This document shows positions 1-9,594 of a stretch of DNA of 64,000 nucleotides, piece after piece. The notes under the pieces were generated by a model. The model worked only from the letters and a program-made list of their open reading frames with translations, did not search any database and had not been told where the DNA came from. Positions within the stretch are counted from its first letter, which is position 1, and every line of letters begins with the position of its first letter. The translations under genes and the position numbers were made by a program. The DNA is from Ponticoccus litoralis (GTDB lineage: Bacteria > Pseudomonadota > Alphaproteobacteria > Rhodobacterales > Rhodobacteraceae): the NCBI RefSeq assembly GCF_039769985.1, contig NZ_JBDNCH010000002.1, positions 3,834,115 to 3,898,114 of the forward strand. The letters are read 5' to 3'.

Positions 1-1019
1 CGATCAGCCCGCGCTTCAGGCTGGCCGAAACGATCTTGTCGATATTGGCGCCCGCCCGCGCGACGCCCTCGGCGTCGGTTTCCAGCAGCGCGACCGAGAG
101 GCCGGCGTTCAGAAGCGCATAGGCGATGCCCGCGCCCATGGTGCCGCCACCGACCACGGCGACGGTATCGAGCGAATGGGGCGCTGCCGCAAGGTCCGTG
201 GGCGCCTTGGCGGCACGCTCGGCAAAGAAGATGTGCCGCAGGGCGCGGGCCTGATCGCCCTGCCGCAACGCGAGGAAGGCGGCGCGTTCGGACCGCATGG
301 CCTCGTGGAAGGGCCTCGGTCATCCCCTCTTCGATCACATCGACGGCGCGCAGCGGGGCAATCTGGCCGGGGCTTCTGGCGGCCAGCCGCTCGCGGGCCG
401 CTGCCAGCGCGGCGGGGTCATGGGGCGGCGGGGGCAATTCCCAGACCGGCACGCGGCAGCCCATGTCCTCGGTGTTGATCATGAAGGCCGCGTCCAGCGG
501 GTCTTCGTCCACGTCATCCACCAGACCGGCGGCCTGCGCCGCGGCGGCAGAGACGGGCTTGCCGAGGGTGATCATCTCGAGCGCCTTTTCCAGCCCGACG
601 ATGCGTGGCAGGCGCTGCGTGCCGCCCGCGCCGGGGATCACCCCCAGCGTCACCTCGGGCAGGCCGATCTGCGCCTGGGGCGCGGCGACGCGCATCCGGC
701 AGGCCATGGCGATCTCGGCACCGCCGCCAAGCGCGACCCCGTTGATCGCCGCGACCCAGGGCACCGGGCTGCGTTCGATGGCATCCAGCACCTCGGGCAG
801 ATGCGGCTCGGCGGGCGGGCCGTCGAATTCGCGCGCGTCGGCCCCGGCGGCAAAGGCGCGGCCCGCGCCGGTGACGATCACCCGGTCGAGCCATTCGGCC
901 TCGGCCCATCCGACGGCGTCGAGCAGGTCCGCGCGTTCGGCCCGACCGATGGCGTTGACGGGCGGATTGTCGAGGGTGACATATCCGGTGTTGCCTTCGC
1001 GGCGGCGCGTGACGGGCAT
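1..1019 (-). CDS. Enoyl-CoA hydratase / 3-hydroxyacyl-CoA dehydrogenase (FadJ-like), partial, frameshifted
   Basis: The N-terminal crotonase domain shows the oxyanion-hole segments GRAFAAGAD and NGVALGGGAEIAMAC and the conserved GLPEVTLGVIPGAGGTQRLP. A Rossmann NAD-binding motif VGGGTMGAGIAYAL follows, so this is the bifunctional hydratase/dehydrogenase architecture. The C-terminus lies beyond the left window edge. Near 311-313 the frame changes by one extra base: after GMTEA the expected FHEAMRSER continues in the next frame. ATG 1017-1019 starts MPVTRRREGNTGY. It is last in the minus-strand box group, 61 bases after the thioesterase, so the substrate is probably the unsaturated or 3-hydroxy dicarboxylyl-CoA made after ring cleavage. 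This role is inferred from position; general fatty-acid beta-oxidation is the alternative. Confidence 0.85.
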   Translation of the reverse strand, partial: MPVTRRREGNTGYVTLDNPPVNAIGRAERADLLDAVGWAEAEWLDRVIVTGAGRAFAAGADAREFDGPPAEPHLPEVLDAIERSPVPWVAAINGVALGGGAEIAMACRMRVAAPQAQIGLPEVTLGVIPGAGGTQRLPRIVGLEKALEMITLGKPVSAAAAQAAGLVDDVDEDPLDAAFMINTEDMGCRVPVWELPPPPHDPAALAAARERLAARSPGQIAPLRAVDVIEEGMTEALPRGHAVRTRRLPRVAAGRSGPRPAAHLLCRACRQGAHGPCGSAPFARYRRRGRWRHHGRGHRLCASERRPLGRAAGNRRRGRRAGGRQYRQDRFGQPEARAD

Positions 1020-1080
1020 GGTCTCCTCCCTTTCCTGCTGGTTCTGTGATGGATACCCGGCCCGCGCGCAGCCTGCCGGA

Positions 1081-1518
1081 TCAGCCCGCCGCGGTCGGCA
1101 GGTACGGCGCGATCAGGTCGCGGATCTCTTGCGGCGGTTTCTGCTTGGCAAACTTGTCGGCGGTGATGAAGACGCTGGTCGTATGGGTGGAAAAGCAGAG
1201 CTTGCCGTCCTGTTCGCCATCGACCCGGAAGGAAATCGAGGTCTCACCCAGCCGCGAGGGCCAGACGTGACAGATCAGCCTGTGGCGCGGCGTGACCGGC
1301 GCGCGGAAGCCCATCTCCAGCCGCACGAAGGGCGTGCCGAGATTGCGGTCGATCTCCATCTGGAACCAGCCGTCGCCGAGGTGTTCTTCCCACCATGCAT
1401 TGATGGCGTCGAGCGCAAACCACGGCAGCCGCGCGGTATAGGCGATGCGCGCCGGGTCGCAGTCGCCCCATGTGACGCGGATCTCATGGGCATGGGCGTT
1501 GGCGGGGCGGTCTGTCAT
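1081..1518 (-). CDS. 4-hydroxybenzoyl-CoA thioesterase family (hot-dog fold) protein
   Basis: This is a 145-residue single hot-dog protein. The segment VTWGDCDPARIAYTARL carries the aspartate in the position used as catalytic carboxylate in 4-hydroxybenzoyl-CoA thioesterases. A longer open frame reaches 1629, but the start at 1516-1518 (MTDRPANAH) fits family length and avoids coding through the repeated intergenic motif at 1578-1613. It lies 118 bases after boxA in the same orientation. A thioesterase in a box cluster could rescue CoA from dead-end benzoyl-CoA or epoxide intermediates. This is inference; the substrate cannot be read from the sequence. Confidence 0.85.
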   Translation of the reverse strand: MTDRPANAHAHEIRVTWGDCDPARIAYTARLPWFALDAINAWWEEHLGDGWFQMEIDRNLGTPFVRLEMGFRAPVTPRHRLICHVWPSRLGETSISFRVDGEQDGKLCFSTHTTSVFITADKFAKQKPPQEIRDLIAPYLPTAAG

Positions 1519-1575
1519 GGCGGCGTCATTCGTTTGCTGGGGCGTCGCGGGGCTCTGCCCCCGGCCCTTGCGGGC

Positions 1576-1613
1576 CTCCCCCGAGGGTATTTGGAGGACC
1601 AGAGAAGCAGGGG
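1576..1613 (-). repeat. Recurrent intergenic motif CTTCTCTGG...AAATACC, copy 1
   Basis: Read on the minus strand this copy is TGCTTCTCTGGTCCTCCAAA followed by TACCCTCGGGG. It lies between the boxA stop and the thioesterase start. It matches copies near 22203, 27748, 32724 and 53175. Confidence 0.7.
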
Positions 1614-1636
1614 ATGTGCCCGGGGGCAAGGGGGGC

Positions 1637-2818
1637 CTAGTAGGTTTCGACGTGGTATCGGCCTTCCTCGCGCATGCGGTCGCGCAGGGTGTGCTGTGGC
1701 TCGCCGATGCTTTCGGCGATATTGGTCATGGCCTTTTCGACGCCCTCCTCCATGCCGCGCAGCCCGCAGACATAGATATGCGTGGCGGGGTCCTTCAGGA
1801 GTTCGGCGACCTTGTCCTCTTCGCGGGCGATGGCCTGTTGCACGTATTCGCGCGCGCCCTCGCGCGAGAAGACAAGGTGCTGGTCCAGCAGGTCCTTGGG
1901 CACCTTCTTGAGCGGGCCGAAGTAGGGCAGCGATTTCTGCGTGCGGGCGCCGAAGAACATCACCATGCCGCCGGTCTTGCCGCCGGTGGTGCGCTGGCGC
2001 CGCATGGTGAAGGCGCGCATGGGCGCGGCGCCGGTGCCGGTGCAGATCATCAGCAGCCGCGCCCCCGGGTTGTCGGGCATCAGGAAGGTCGCGCCGAAGG
2101 GGCCGGTGATCTGCACCGTGTCGCCCTGTTTCAGGTCGCAGAGGTGGTTCGAGCAGAGGCCCTGCGCCTCGCGCTTCACCGTCAGCGAGACATTGTTGTA
2201 GTTCGGGCGCTCGCCGTCGCGCGGGCTGGAGATGGAATAGAGCCGCGGCAGATGCGGCTGGCCCTTGTCGTCGGTGCCGGGAGGGATGATGCCGATGCTT
2301 TGGCCTTCGAGCGCCGGGAAGGGCTGCCCGCCGAGGTCGAGGATGATGTGCCGGACGTCGTGATCGGGGTCGTCGGTGAGGCGGTAGTTGCCCTGCACCT
2401 CGGCGGTGGCGGGCTTGCCCGGCGTGTACATGTTGACCGAGGGCTTGGCCGCGCTGGCCGGGGCCTTTGCCTTGCCGCCCGCGCCCCTGTGCGCCTCTGC
2501 CAGCAGGGCTGCCATGGCCTCGTCCAATGCCTCGAGCCCGGTCTCGGCCTCGGACTGGCCGATGTCCTCCTGCTCGGGCAGTTCGGTCCACTCGAACTGC
2601 TCCTCGAGGCTGTAGGGGTCGGCCACCACGCGCCATTCGTCGATGGAGCCTGTGGGGCAGACCGGGATGCAGTCCATGCAGAAGTTGCACTTCGACGCAT
2701 CCACCACGACGTTGTCGTCGTTGTGGGTGATCGCCTCGATCGGGCAGGTCATCTCGCAGGTGTAGCAGCGGATGCAGATTTCCGGGTCGATCAGGTGCTG
2801 CTTCAGGGGCTTGTTCAT
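1637..2818 (-). CDS. boxA: Benzoyl-CoA 2,3-epoxidase, reductase subunit BoxA
   Basis: This 393-residue protein begins with two CxxCxxCxxxCP [4Fe-4S] motifs (C15, C18, C21, C25 and C44, C47, C50, C54). An acidic linker follows, then a ferredoxin-NADP reductase module with the FAD motif RLYSISSPRDGE, the NAD-binding CTGTGAAPMRAF and the C-terminal YVCGLRGMEEGVE. That order is specific for BoxA, which passes electrons from NADPH to the di-iron subunit BoxB. The start at 2818 overlaps the stop of a 55-residue cysteine-rich ORF by four bases (ATGA), so translation is probably coupled. The longer frame to 2965 is ruled out because it would read the small gene out of frame. Confidence 0.95.
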   Translation of the reverse strand: MNKPLKQHLIDPEICIRCYTCEMTCPIEAITHNDDNVVVDASKCNFCMDCIPVCPTGSIDEWRVVADPYSLEEQFEWTELPEQEDIGQSEAETGLEALDEAMAALLAEAHRGAGGKAKAPASAAKPSVNMYTPGKPATAEVQGNYRLTDDPDHDVRHIILDLGGQPFPALEGQSIGIIPPGTDDKGQPHLPRLYSISSPRDGERPNYNNVSLTVKREAQGLCSNHLCDLKQGDTVQITGPFGATFLMPDNPGARLLMICTGTGAAPMRAFTMRRQRTTGGKTGGMVMFFGARTQKSLPYFGPLKKVPKDLLDQHLVFSREGAREYVQQAIAREEDKVAELLKDPATHIYVCGLRGMEEGVEKAMTNIAESIGEPQHTLRDRMREEGRYHVETY

Positions 2819-2982
2819 GAGCCGCCCCGGTTCAGCACCACCTCCGGCACACTCAGCGCCTCGATCAGCGCGGCGCAGATGCCCCGGCAGCCGGGACAGC
2901 CCAGACAGGGGCCGCTGTTCAGGATCTCTCGGGACATCTCTCTGGCATGCGGCGCGTGGCCGCAAAGACGTTTGGTCTGCAT
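2815..2982 (-). CDS. Small cysteine-rich protein with one CxxCxxCxxxC motif, between boxB and boxA
   Basis: This 55-residue ORF is preceded by a strong ribosome site (GGGAGGAAACGCG before ATG 2980-2982), and its TGA overlaps the boxA ATG as ATGA. The centre reads GPCLGCPGCRGICAALIEAL, with Cys 26, 29, 32 and 36 spaced as in a single [4Fe-4S] ferredoxin motif; another Cys is at 7. There is no signal peptide or membrane segment. Placement suggests a role with BoxAB, perhaps as an electron-transfer or cluster-delivery partner, or a zinc-binding assembly factor. I do not recognise the family; function is unknown. The gene itself is well supported by the ribosome site and overlap. Confidence 0.75.
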   Translation of the reverse strand: MQTKRLCGHAPHAREMSREILNSGPCLGCPGCRGICAALIEALSVPEVVLNRGGS

Positions 2983-3111
2983 CGCGTTTCCTCCCTGTTT
3001 GGTCAGGCGGGCGCGCGGGCGCCCTGCCCTGTCGGTTCGGTCTTCGGGGTCATGCGCCCCGGCCTGAAGGCCCTGACCGAAGGCGCAGGCCCCCGATCTC
3101 AGCCCCCCAAT

Positions 3112-4563
<1,452 letters not shown>

Positions 4564-4581
4564 TGGGGTCCTCCGGGGTCT

Positions 4582-4631
4582 CAGAGCTTTCGCCGAAAGC
4601 TCTGTCGTTCATGAATTTTCTTCGAAAATTC
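4582..4631 (-). repeat. Paired hairpins between boxC and boxB
   Basis: Two perfect dyads lie 8 bases apart. CAGAGCTTT/AAAGCTCTG spans 4582-4604 with a 5-base loop. GAATTTTC/GAAAATTC spans 4613-4631 with a 3-base loop. No T-run follows, so they look like mRNA-processing or stabilising hairpins rather than a terminator. The same paired layout recurs at 12338, 17675, 28473 and 43597. Confidence 0.75.
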
Positions 4632-4632
4632 T

Positions 4633-6291
4633 TCAGACACGTTCCATGGCGTAATCGCCGCGCAGCCCGGTGCCGTAGCGTTGCAGGGCGCCGTCGGCGC
4701 CCACCGCGTTGGGCCGGTTGAAGATCCAGTTCTGCCAGGCGGTCAGGCGGTCGAAGATGCGCGTCTCCATCGTCTCGGGGCCAGCGAAGCGCAGGTTGGC
4801 CTCCATCCCGGTCATGGCGTCGGGGCTGAAGCTGGCGCGCTCTTCCATGAAGATGCGGATCTCGTCCTCCCAGTCGATGTCGTCGAGGATCATCGTGACC
4901 AGCCCCGCCGCATCGGCCTCTTCCGCCTCCAGCGGCTCGCCGATCCCGGCCTTCAGCGCCTCGACCGTCTCGGGTGTGGCAAGGAATCGGGTCTGCAGCC
5001 GCGACAGCGCGTTGCCCATCGGGTAGGTGCCGAAGTTGTCGGGCGACAGGGTGACGGTGGCGATGGGCCGGTTGTCGCCCTCGAATTCACCCTCCATCAT
5101 GTAGCTGCGGTCGACGGCCCAGAGCAGTTCCGCCAGCACCCCGGCAAAACACGACCCGTGTTCGACCAGCGCCACCAGCGAGCGCGAGGTCACGTCCACA
5201 CGCTTCAGCGTGCGCTTCCAGTACTGGCGCACCTCGTTGGCCAGCCAGTGCCCGGCGTTGTCCGCCAGCAGCGCCTCGTGCGCCAGCAAGGCCTCGGGGT
5301 CGCCCTGCGTGCGGATCACCCACAAGCCGCACTCCATCTCGTTCAGGCGCAGGTGCAGGATCGCGTCCTCGAACTCGCGCGCCAGCTTCAACAGGTAGGC
5401 CTGATCGCCCTGCGCCTGAAAGGACTCCATGTCGGCGGGCGCCTCCTCTTCGGGGCCCTTCAGGGTGATGACGGCCCTGCGCGCGGCGCGGTCCACCGCG
5501 ACCTCGACAAGGCTGTAGCTGACCGAGCCGTCCTCGGCGATGGTCCGGTCAAGCGGCCCCAGCGTGATGCCCTGTGCGTCGCCCTTGGCCGAGGCGGCGG
5601 CGAATTCCTGTGCGCGCGCGGCAACCGCCTCGTCGAACGTCGAGTTGGGGATCACCTCGTCCACCAGCCGCCAGTCGCGGGCCCGCTTGCCGCGCACACC
5701 CTCTTCGGTCGAGCAGAAGATGTCGGCCAGATCGCGGCGCACCTTGCGCTTGTCGGTGACGCGGGTCAGCCCGCCGGTGCCGGGCAGAACCGCCAGCAGC
5801 GGCACCTCGGGCAAGGCGACGGAGGACTGCGAGTCGTCCGTCAGCATGATATGGTTGCAGGCCAGTGCCAGCTCGTAGCCGCCGCCCGCGCAGGCCCCCT
5901 TGACCGCCGCGATGTATTTCTGCCCCGAGTCCGCCTCGGCGGCCTCGAAAGCGTTGCGCGTCTCGTTGGTGAACTTGCAGAAATTGACCTTGTGGCTATG
6001 CGCCGCGCCGCCCAGCATGCGGATATTGGCCCCGGCGCAGAAGACCTTCTCCTTGCCGGACATCATCACCACGACCTTCACCTCGGGGTGTTCGAAGCGC
6101 ATGCGCTGCACCACGTCGTTCAATTCGATATCGACGCCCAGATCGTAAGAGTTCAGCTTGAGCTGGTACCCCTCGAAGAGGCCGCCGTTTTCGTCCACAT
6201 CCATGATCAGGCGGGCCACAGGGCCGTCGTATTCGACCTTCCAGTGGCGGTACTTCGACGGATCGGTCTGAAAATCGATGACCCTGGCCAT
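4633..6291 (-). CDS. boxC: Dihydrodiol lyase of the box pathway, BoxC
   Basis: A 552-residue crotonase-superfamily enzyme that opens the 2,3-epoxybenzoyl-CoA ring by hydrolysis, releasing formate and 3,4-dehydroadipyl-CoA semialdehyde. The first half has the crotonase oxyanion region (KVFCAGANIRMLGG and KGACAGGGYELALACN) and LPGTGGLTRV; a second diverged crotonase-like half carries EHGSCFAGVLAELLWAVDRS. The ATG at 6291 is preferred because GGAGGAG sits six bases upstream; the ATG at 6306 overlaps that ribosome site. The leader upstream carries three TGCA-type operator sites, so boxC likely heads the boxC-boxB-small ORF-boxA unit. Confidence 0.95.
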   Translation of the reverse strand: MARVIDFQTDPSKYRHWKVEYDGPVARLIMDVDENGGLFEGYQLKLNSYDLGVDIELNDVVQRMRFEHPEVKVVVMMSGKEKVFCAGANIRMLGGAAHSHKVNFCKFTNETRNAFEAAEADSGQKYIAAVKGACAGGGYELALACNHIMLTDDSQSSVALPEVPLLAVLPGTGGLTRVTDKRKVRRDLADIFCSTEEGVRGKRARDWRLVDEVIPNSTFDEAVAARAQEFAAASAKGDAQGITLGPLDRTIAEDGSVSYSLVEVAVDRAARRAVITLKGPEEEAPADMESFQAQGDQAYLLKLAREFEDAILHLRLNEMECGLWVIRTQGDPEALLAHEALLADNAGHWLANEVRQYWKRTLKRVDVTSRSLVALVEHGSCFAGVLAELLWAVDRSYMMEGEFEGDNRPIATVTLSPDNFGTYPMGNALSRLQTRFLATPETVEALKAGIGEPLEAEEADAAGLVTMILDDIDWEDEIRIFMEERASFSPDAMTGMEANLRFAGPETMETRIFDRLTAWQNWIFNRPNAVGADGALQRYGTGLRGDYAMERV

Positions 6292-6312
6292 GCGCGTCTC
6301 CTCCATTTAATA

Positions 6313-6326
6313 TGCACTATAGAGCA
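6313..6326 (+). promoter_or_regulatory. BoxR-like half-degenerate operator TGCA-N6-AGCA
   Basis: TGCA-CTATAG-AGCA differs in one position from the TGCA-N6-TGCA operator described for BoxR/BzdR regulators of benzoyl-CoA genes. It lies 22 bases upstream of the boxC start and 41 bases from the next site. Confidence 0.5.
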
Positions 6327-6353
6327 CCACGCAGCGCCGGTAAACAAGGATTA

Positions 6354-6367
6354 TGCCTTTTAATGCA
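6354..6367 (+). promoter_or_regulatory. BoxR-like operator with one mismatch, TGCC-N6-TGCA
   Basis: TGCC-TTTTAA-TGCA lies in the unusually A/T-rich boxC leader. Start-to-start spacing to the neighbouring sites is 41 and 73 bases, near whole helical turns. Confidence 0.5.
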
Positions 6368-6426
6368 CTCGAAACATCCGGACAAATAAAGCGATTTCAT
6401 GATCTTAAAAAACACACCTAATTTAA

Positions 6427-6440
6427 TGCATTATATTGCA
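6427..6440 (+). promoter_or_regulatory. BoxR-type operator TGCA-N6-TGCA upstream of boxC
   Basis: TGCA-TTATAT-TGCA is an exact match to the TGCA-N6-TGCA operator known from BoxR/BzdR regulators. It ends one base before the stop of the preceding DUF309 gene. A BoxR gene was not found in this window. Confidence 0.65.
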
Positions 6441-6872
6441 CTACCGCAGATCCTGCCGCAGCGCCTCCAACCGTCGCTCCAGCGACTCGAGCGATTGCCC
6501 AAGGGGCGCCTCCCCACCCGCGTGGCGCACCTCCGTGACATGGCGACCCGCCAGCGCGGCGATGCGCGCGGCAGCCTGCCGCCGCCCCATCCGCAGCTTC
6601 AGGCGCGCATTGGCAATCTGGATCAGCGCCTGAGCGACCTGCCGCGCGGCGGAATTGGGTGGACAGGCCATCCAGACCGGCTCCAGCACCTCATGCGCCT
6701 CCCAGAACAGCCCCTCATCGAGGTAATACAGCCCGGCCCGCAGGGCGTCGCAATCGGCAAGCGCGCCCTCGGACATGCCGGGGCGGACGGTGGCGCGCAG
6801 GGCCTCAAAGAGACCTTCGGGGTGACGCGGCGTCTGGCCGGGAATATAGGCCACGGGGCGCGGAAAGCTCAT
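6441..6872 (-). CDS. DUF309 domain protein
   Basis: A 143-residue protein with the DUF309 signature LYYLDEGLFWEAHEVLEPVW, in which the helix HEVLEP is most conserved. The start ATG (6870-6872) overlaps the stop of the upstream hydrolase as ATGA, so the two are co-translated. The family has no agreed biochemical function. It sits inside the minus-strand box gene group but upstream of the boxC operator region. It could therefore be transcribed with the hydrolase alone. No membrane segment or signal peptide is visible. Confidence 0.85.
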   Translation of the reverse strand: MSFPRPVAYIPGQTPRHPEGLFEALRATVRPGMSEGALADCDALRAGLYYLDEGLFWEAHEVLEPVWMACPPNSAARQVAQALIQIANARLKLRMGRRQAAARIAALAGRHVTEVRHAGGEAPLGQSLESLERRLEALRQDLR

Positions 6873-7675
6873 GCGCCGACAAGCTGGGCAGCCTCGATGC
6901 GCTCCAGCCGCGCACAGAAATCGGCGACCCCCTCCAGCACCGCCTCGGGCTGGTCCCGATGCGGTGCATGGCGGCAATCGTCGAGGATCAGCGTATCGAC
7001 GGGCGCATAGGCGCGGCGCGCGATCTCGTCCACCTGCGCAAGCGTGCCATACTGGTCCTGCCGCCCCTGAACCGCCAGCGTCGGAATCCGCAGGTAGTCG
7101 ATGACATCGGCCACGCTCCACGCAGGGAACGCCGGATCGAGCCAGGCCTCGCTCCAGCCGCGAAAGGCGTTGTCCGGGTCGCGGTGATACCGGGCCATGC
7201 GGTCGCGCAGGCCATCCTCATAGCCCTCGCGCGCCACGGCGATCTCGGCCAGACCCATGCCCTCGGTAAAGAAATGGGGCGCCATCAGGATCAGCCCGCG
7301 CACCCGCATGTCCGACACAGTGCCCCCGTAGATCGCGGCAATGGTCGCGCCGTCGGAATGCCCCATCAACACGCCGCGCCGAAAGCCCACGGCATCCAGC
7401 ACCTGCGGCAGCACCCCTGTGGCCTCGCGGGTCATGTAGTCCAGCGGGCGTGGCAGGTCGGCGCGGTCGGACTGGCCGTAGCCCGCGCGCGAATAGGCCA
7501 TGACACCGAAACCCGTGGCCTGCGACAGGCGCTGCGGAAAGTCGCGCCAGAGCGCAAGACACCCCAACCCCTCGTGCAGCAGAACGATGGTCGGCGCCTC
7601 ATCCGGGGACGGGCCGAAACAACCATATTCCAGTGACTTGCCAGCCACATTTAACGTGCCACCCTCAACCCACAT
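6869..7675 (-). CDS. Alpha/beta hydrolase
   Basis: A 268-residue alpha/beta-hydrolase. The nucleophile elbow is GHSDG, the oxyanion strand is IVLLHEGLG, and the acid and histidine are in LAVQGRQDQYGT and CRHAPHRDQPE. The family cleaves esters, thioesters or C-C bonds; similar hydrolases occur in box clusters but the substrate is not known from sequence. It ends with a four-base overlap on the DUF309 gene and lies 163 bases downstream of benzoate-CoA ligase. A role in hydrolysing a box intermediate or lactone is inference from position only. Confidence 0.85.
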   Translation of the reverse strand: MWVEGGTLNVAGKSLEYGCFGPSPDEAPTIVLLHEGLGCLALWRDFPQRLSQATGFGVMAYSRAGYGQSDRADLPRPLDYMTREATGVLPQVLDAVGFRRGVLMGHSDGATIAAIYGGTVSDMRVRGLILMAPHFFTEGMGLAEIAVAREGYEDGLRDRMARYHRDPDNAFRGWSEAWLDPAFPAWSVADVIDYLRIPTLAVQGRQDQYGTLAQVDEIARRAYAPVDTLILDDCRHAPHRDQPEAVLEGVADFCARLERIEAAQLVGA

Positions 7676-7838
7676 GCCATACTCTCCCGTTCACGCCACG
7701 CCCGGAGCAATCCCGTCGCCCGCAGAGTGTCGGCGCGGGGCGGATTGCCCTGCGCGGCACTCCCAGCGCCGAAGCACCACTCCTGAGCCAGTGAATTTAT
7801 AACCTTTTCAGCCAGATACGGCACAAAGCTAACCCGGA

Positions 7839-9416
7839 TCAGCACCGCCCCTCGCGCAGCTTGAACCGCTGGATCTTGCCCGTCGCGGTCTTCGGCAGCT
7901 CCTCCACCACCTCGACCCAGCGCGGGTACTTCCACATCCCGATCTTCTCTTTCACGAAATCCTTCAGGGCGTCGGGGTCCAGCGACTGGCCCTCTTTCAG
8001 CACCACGAAGGCCTTGGGCTTGTCCAGATCCTGATCGTCGCGCTGCGGCACCACCGCCGCCTCCAGCACCGCCGGGTGATCCACCAGCGCCTGCTCGACC
8101 TCGAAGGGAGAGACCCAGATGCCCGAAACCTTGAACATGTCGTCGGTGCGCCCGCAGTAGACGAAACGCCCCTCGGCGGTACGCTCGTATTTGTCGCCGG
8201 TGCGCGTCCAGTGCCCCTCGAAGGTCGAGCGCGACTTGTCGCGGCGGTTCCAGTAGCCCTCGGCGGCAGAGGGCCCGCGCACCAGCAATTCGCCCACCTC
8301 GCCCGGCCCGACATCCTCGTCGTGCTCGTCCACAAGGCGCACCTCGTAGCCCGGCACCGGCCTGCCGGAGGTGCCATAGACGATGTCGCCGGGCGCGTTC
8401 GACAGGAAGATGTGCAGCATCTCGGTCGAGCCGACGCCGTCGACGATCTCGGCCCCGATCAGGCGCGACCAGCGTTCGCCGACCTCGCGCGGCAGGGCCT
8501 CGCCCGCCGAGGTGCACAGGCGCAGGCCATGTTCGGGCGTGCCGCCCTGTTCAGCCGCCGCCAGCAGGGCGGCGAAGAGCGTCGGCACCCCGCAGAAGAT
8601 CGTCGGGCGGTGGTCCTTCAGGATGCCGAAGGCCGCGTCCGGCGTGGGCCTGCCGCCGAAGATCACCGTGGTCGCGCCCACCGCCATGGGAAAGGACATG
8701 GCGTTCCCCAGCCCGTAGGCGAAGAACATCTTGGCCACGGAATAGACGGTATCCTCTTCGCGGATGCCCAGCACCTGCGCGCCAAAGGTGTCCGAGGTCG
8801 CCTTCAGGGAGGAATGCACGTGGCGCACCCCCTTGGGCTGCCCGGTCGAACCGGAGGAATACAGCCAGAAGGCCAGCTCGTCCTCGTGGCAGGTCACCGC
8901 CTCCTGCACCGGGGCGCCCTCGGTGAAGGCACGGAAGCTTTTCGTGCCACCGGGCGCCGCGCCGATCACGACAACCGCCCGCAGCGCGGTGTTGTCGCGG
9001 ATCGCCGGTTCGACCACCTCCCAAAGCTCTTCCGAGACGACCAGCACCGTCGCGCGGCTGTCGGCGATGATCTGCTCGTAGACCGCCGAGGACAGCAGCG
9101 TGTTGATCGGCACCGGGATCGCGCCCGCCTTCATCGCGCCCCAGAAGACCACCGGGAACTCGATCTGGTCGCGGATGACCATGGCGATGCGCTCTTCGCG
9201 ACGCACGGCGCTGCGGATCAGCGCCCCGGCAAACCGGCCGGAGTCCGTGGCAAGCTGGCCGTAGGTCAGGATGCGTTTCGCGCCGTCCGCCTCGACGAAG
9301 GCGGGCTTGTCGGCGCGTCCTTCGGCGATGTGGCGGTCGACGAAGTAGAGCGCGGCATTGGCGTTTGCGGCCGCGCCCTCGGCGGCGGTGATCTGGCTGG
9401 CGGCGTCAGCGTTCAT
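7839..9416 (-). CDS. bclA: Benzoate-CoA ligase
   Basis: A 525-residue ANL-family acyl-CoA synthetase that converts benzoate, CoA and ATP to benzoyl-CoA, the entry step of the box pathway. The AMP-binding P-loop YSSGSTGQPKG is at 186-196. GVGSTEMLHIFLSN is typical of benzoate ligases rather than phenylacetate ligases, and the catalytic lysine is K514 in TATGKIQRFKLR. An upstream frame extends to 9566, but ATG 9414-9416 (MNADAASQ) follows a GGGAGG site, and the extension would run over operator sequences. Transcription probably starts in the 9417-9608 gap under BoxR-type control. Confidence 0.93.
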   Translation of the reverse strand: MNADAASQITAAEGAAANANAALYFVDRHIAEGRADKPAFVEADGAKRILTYGQLATDSGRFAGALIRSAVRREERIAMVIRDQIEFPVVFWGAMKAGAIPVPINTLLSSAVYEQIIADSRATVLVVSEELWEVVEPAIRDNTALRAVVVIGAAPGGTKSFRAFTEGAPVQEAVTCHEDELAFWLYSSGSTGQPKGVRHVHSSLKATSDTFGAQVLGIREEDTVYSVAKMFFAYGLGNAMSFPMAVGATTVIFGGRPTPDAAFGILKDHRPTIFCGVPTLFAALLAAAEQGGTPEHGLRLCTSAGEALPREVGERWSRLIGAEIVDGVGSTEMLHIFLSNAPGDIVYGTSGRPVPGYEVRLVDEHDEDVGPGEVGELLVRGPSAAEGYWNRRDKSRSTFEGHWTRTGDKYERTAEGRFVYCGRTDDMFKVSGIWVSPFEVEQALVDHPAVLEAAVVPQRDDQDLDKPKAFVVLKEGQSLDPDALKDFVKEKIGMWKYPRWVEVVEELPKTATGKIQRFKLREGRC

Positions 9417-9542
9417 CCGGATGGGCCTCCCTTCCCGTCCATCCCCGAAAGCGCGGATCGGTCCAACCGGCTCCTCTTCCGGCTGGACCCCGGCGCAGCC
9501 CGGGCTCTGGCTGATCGACCCGTAGCACCGGACAGAGGATTG

Positions 9543-9556
9543 TGCAAGATACTGCA
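9543..9556 (-). promoter_or_regulatory. BoxR-type operator TGCA-N6-TGCA upstream of bclA
   Basis: TGCA-AGATAC-TGCA is an exact operator match. It lies in the 192-base gap between paaZ and the bclA start. A second exact copy is 52 bases away, and a TGCA-N10-TGCA pair (9562-9579) lies between them. Confidence 0.65.
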
Positions 9557-9594
9557 CCAGTTGCACGCAAGATTTTGCAACACCACTTCATCAG

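Noticed and set aside
9417..9566. N-terminal extension of benzoate-CoA ligase
   Set aside because: The extension is not conserved in type, crosses TGCA operators, and a good ribosome site lies before ATG 9416.
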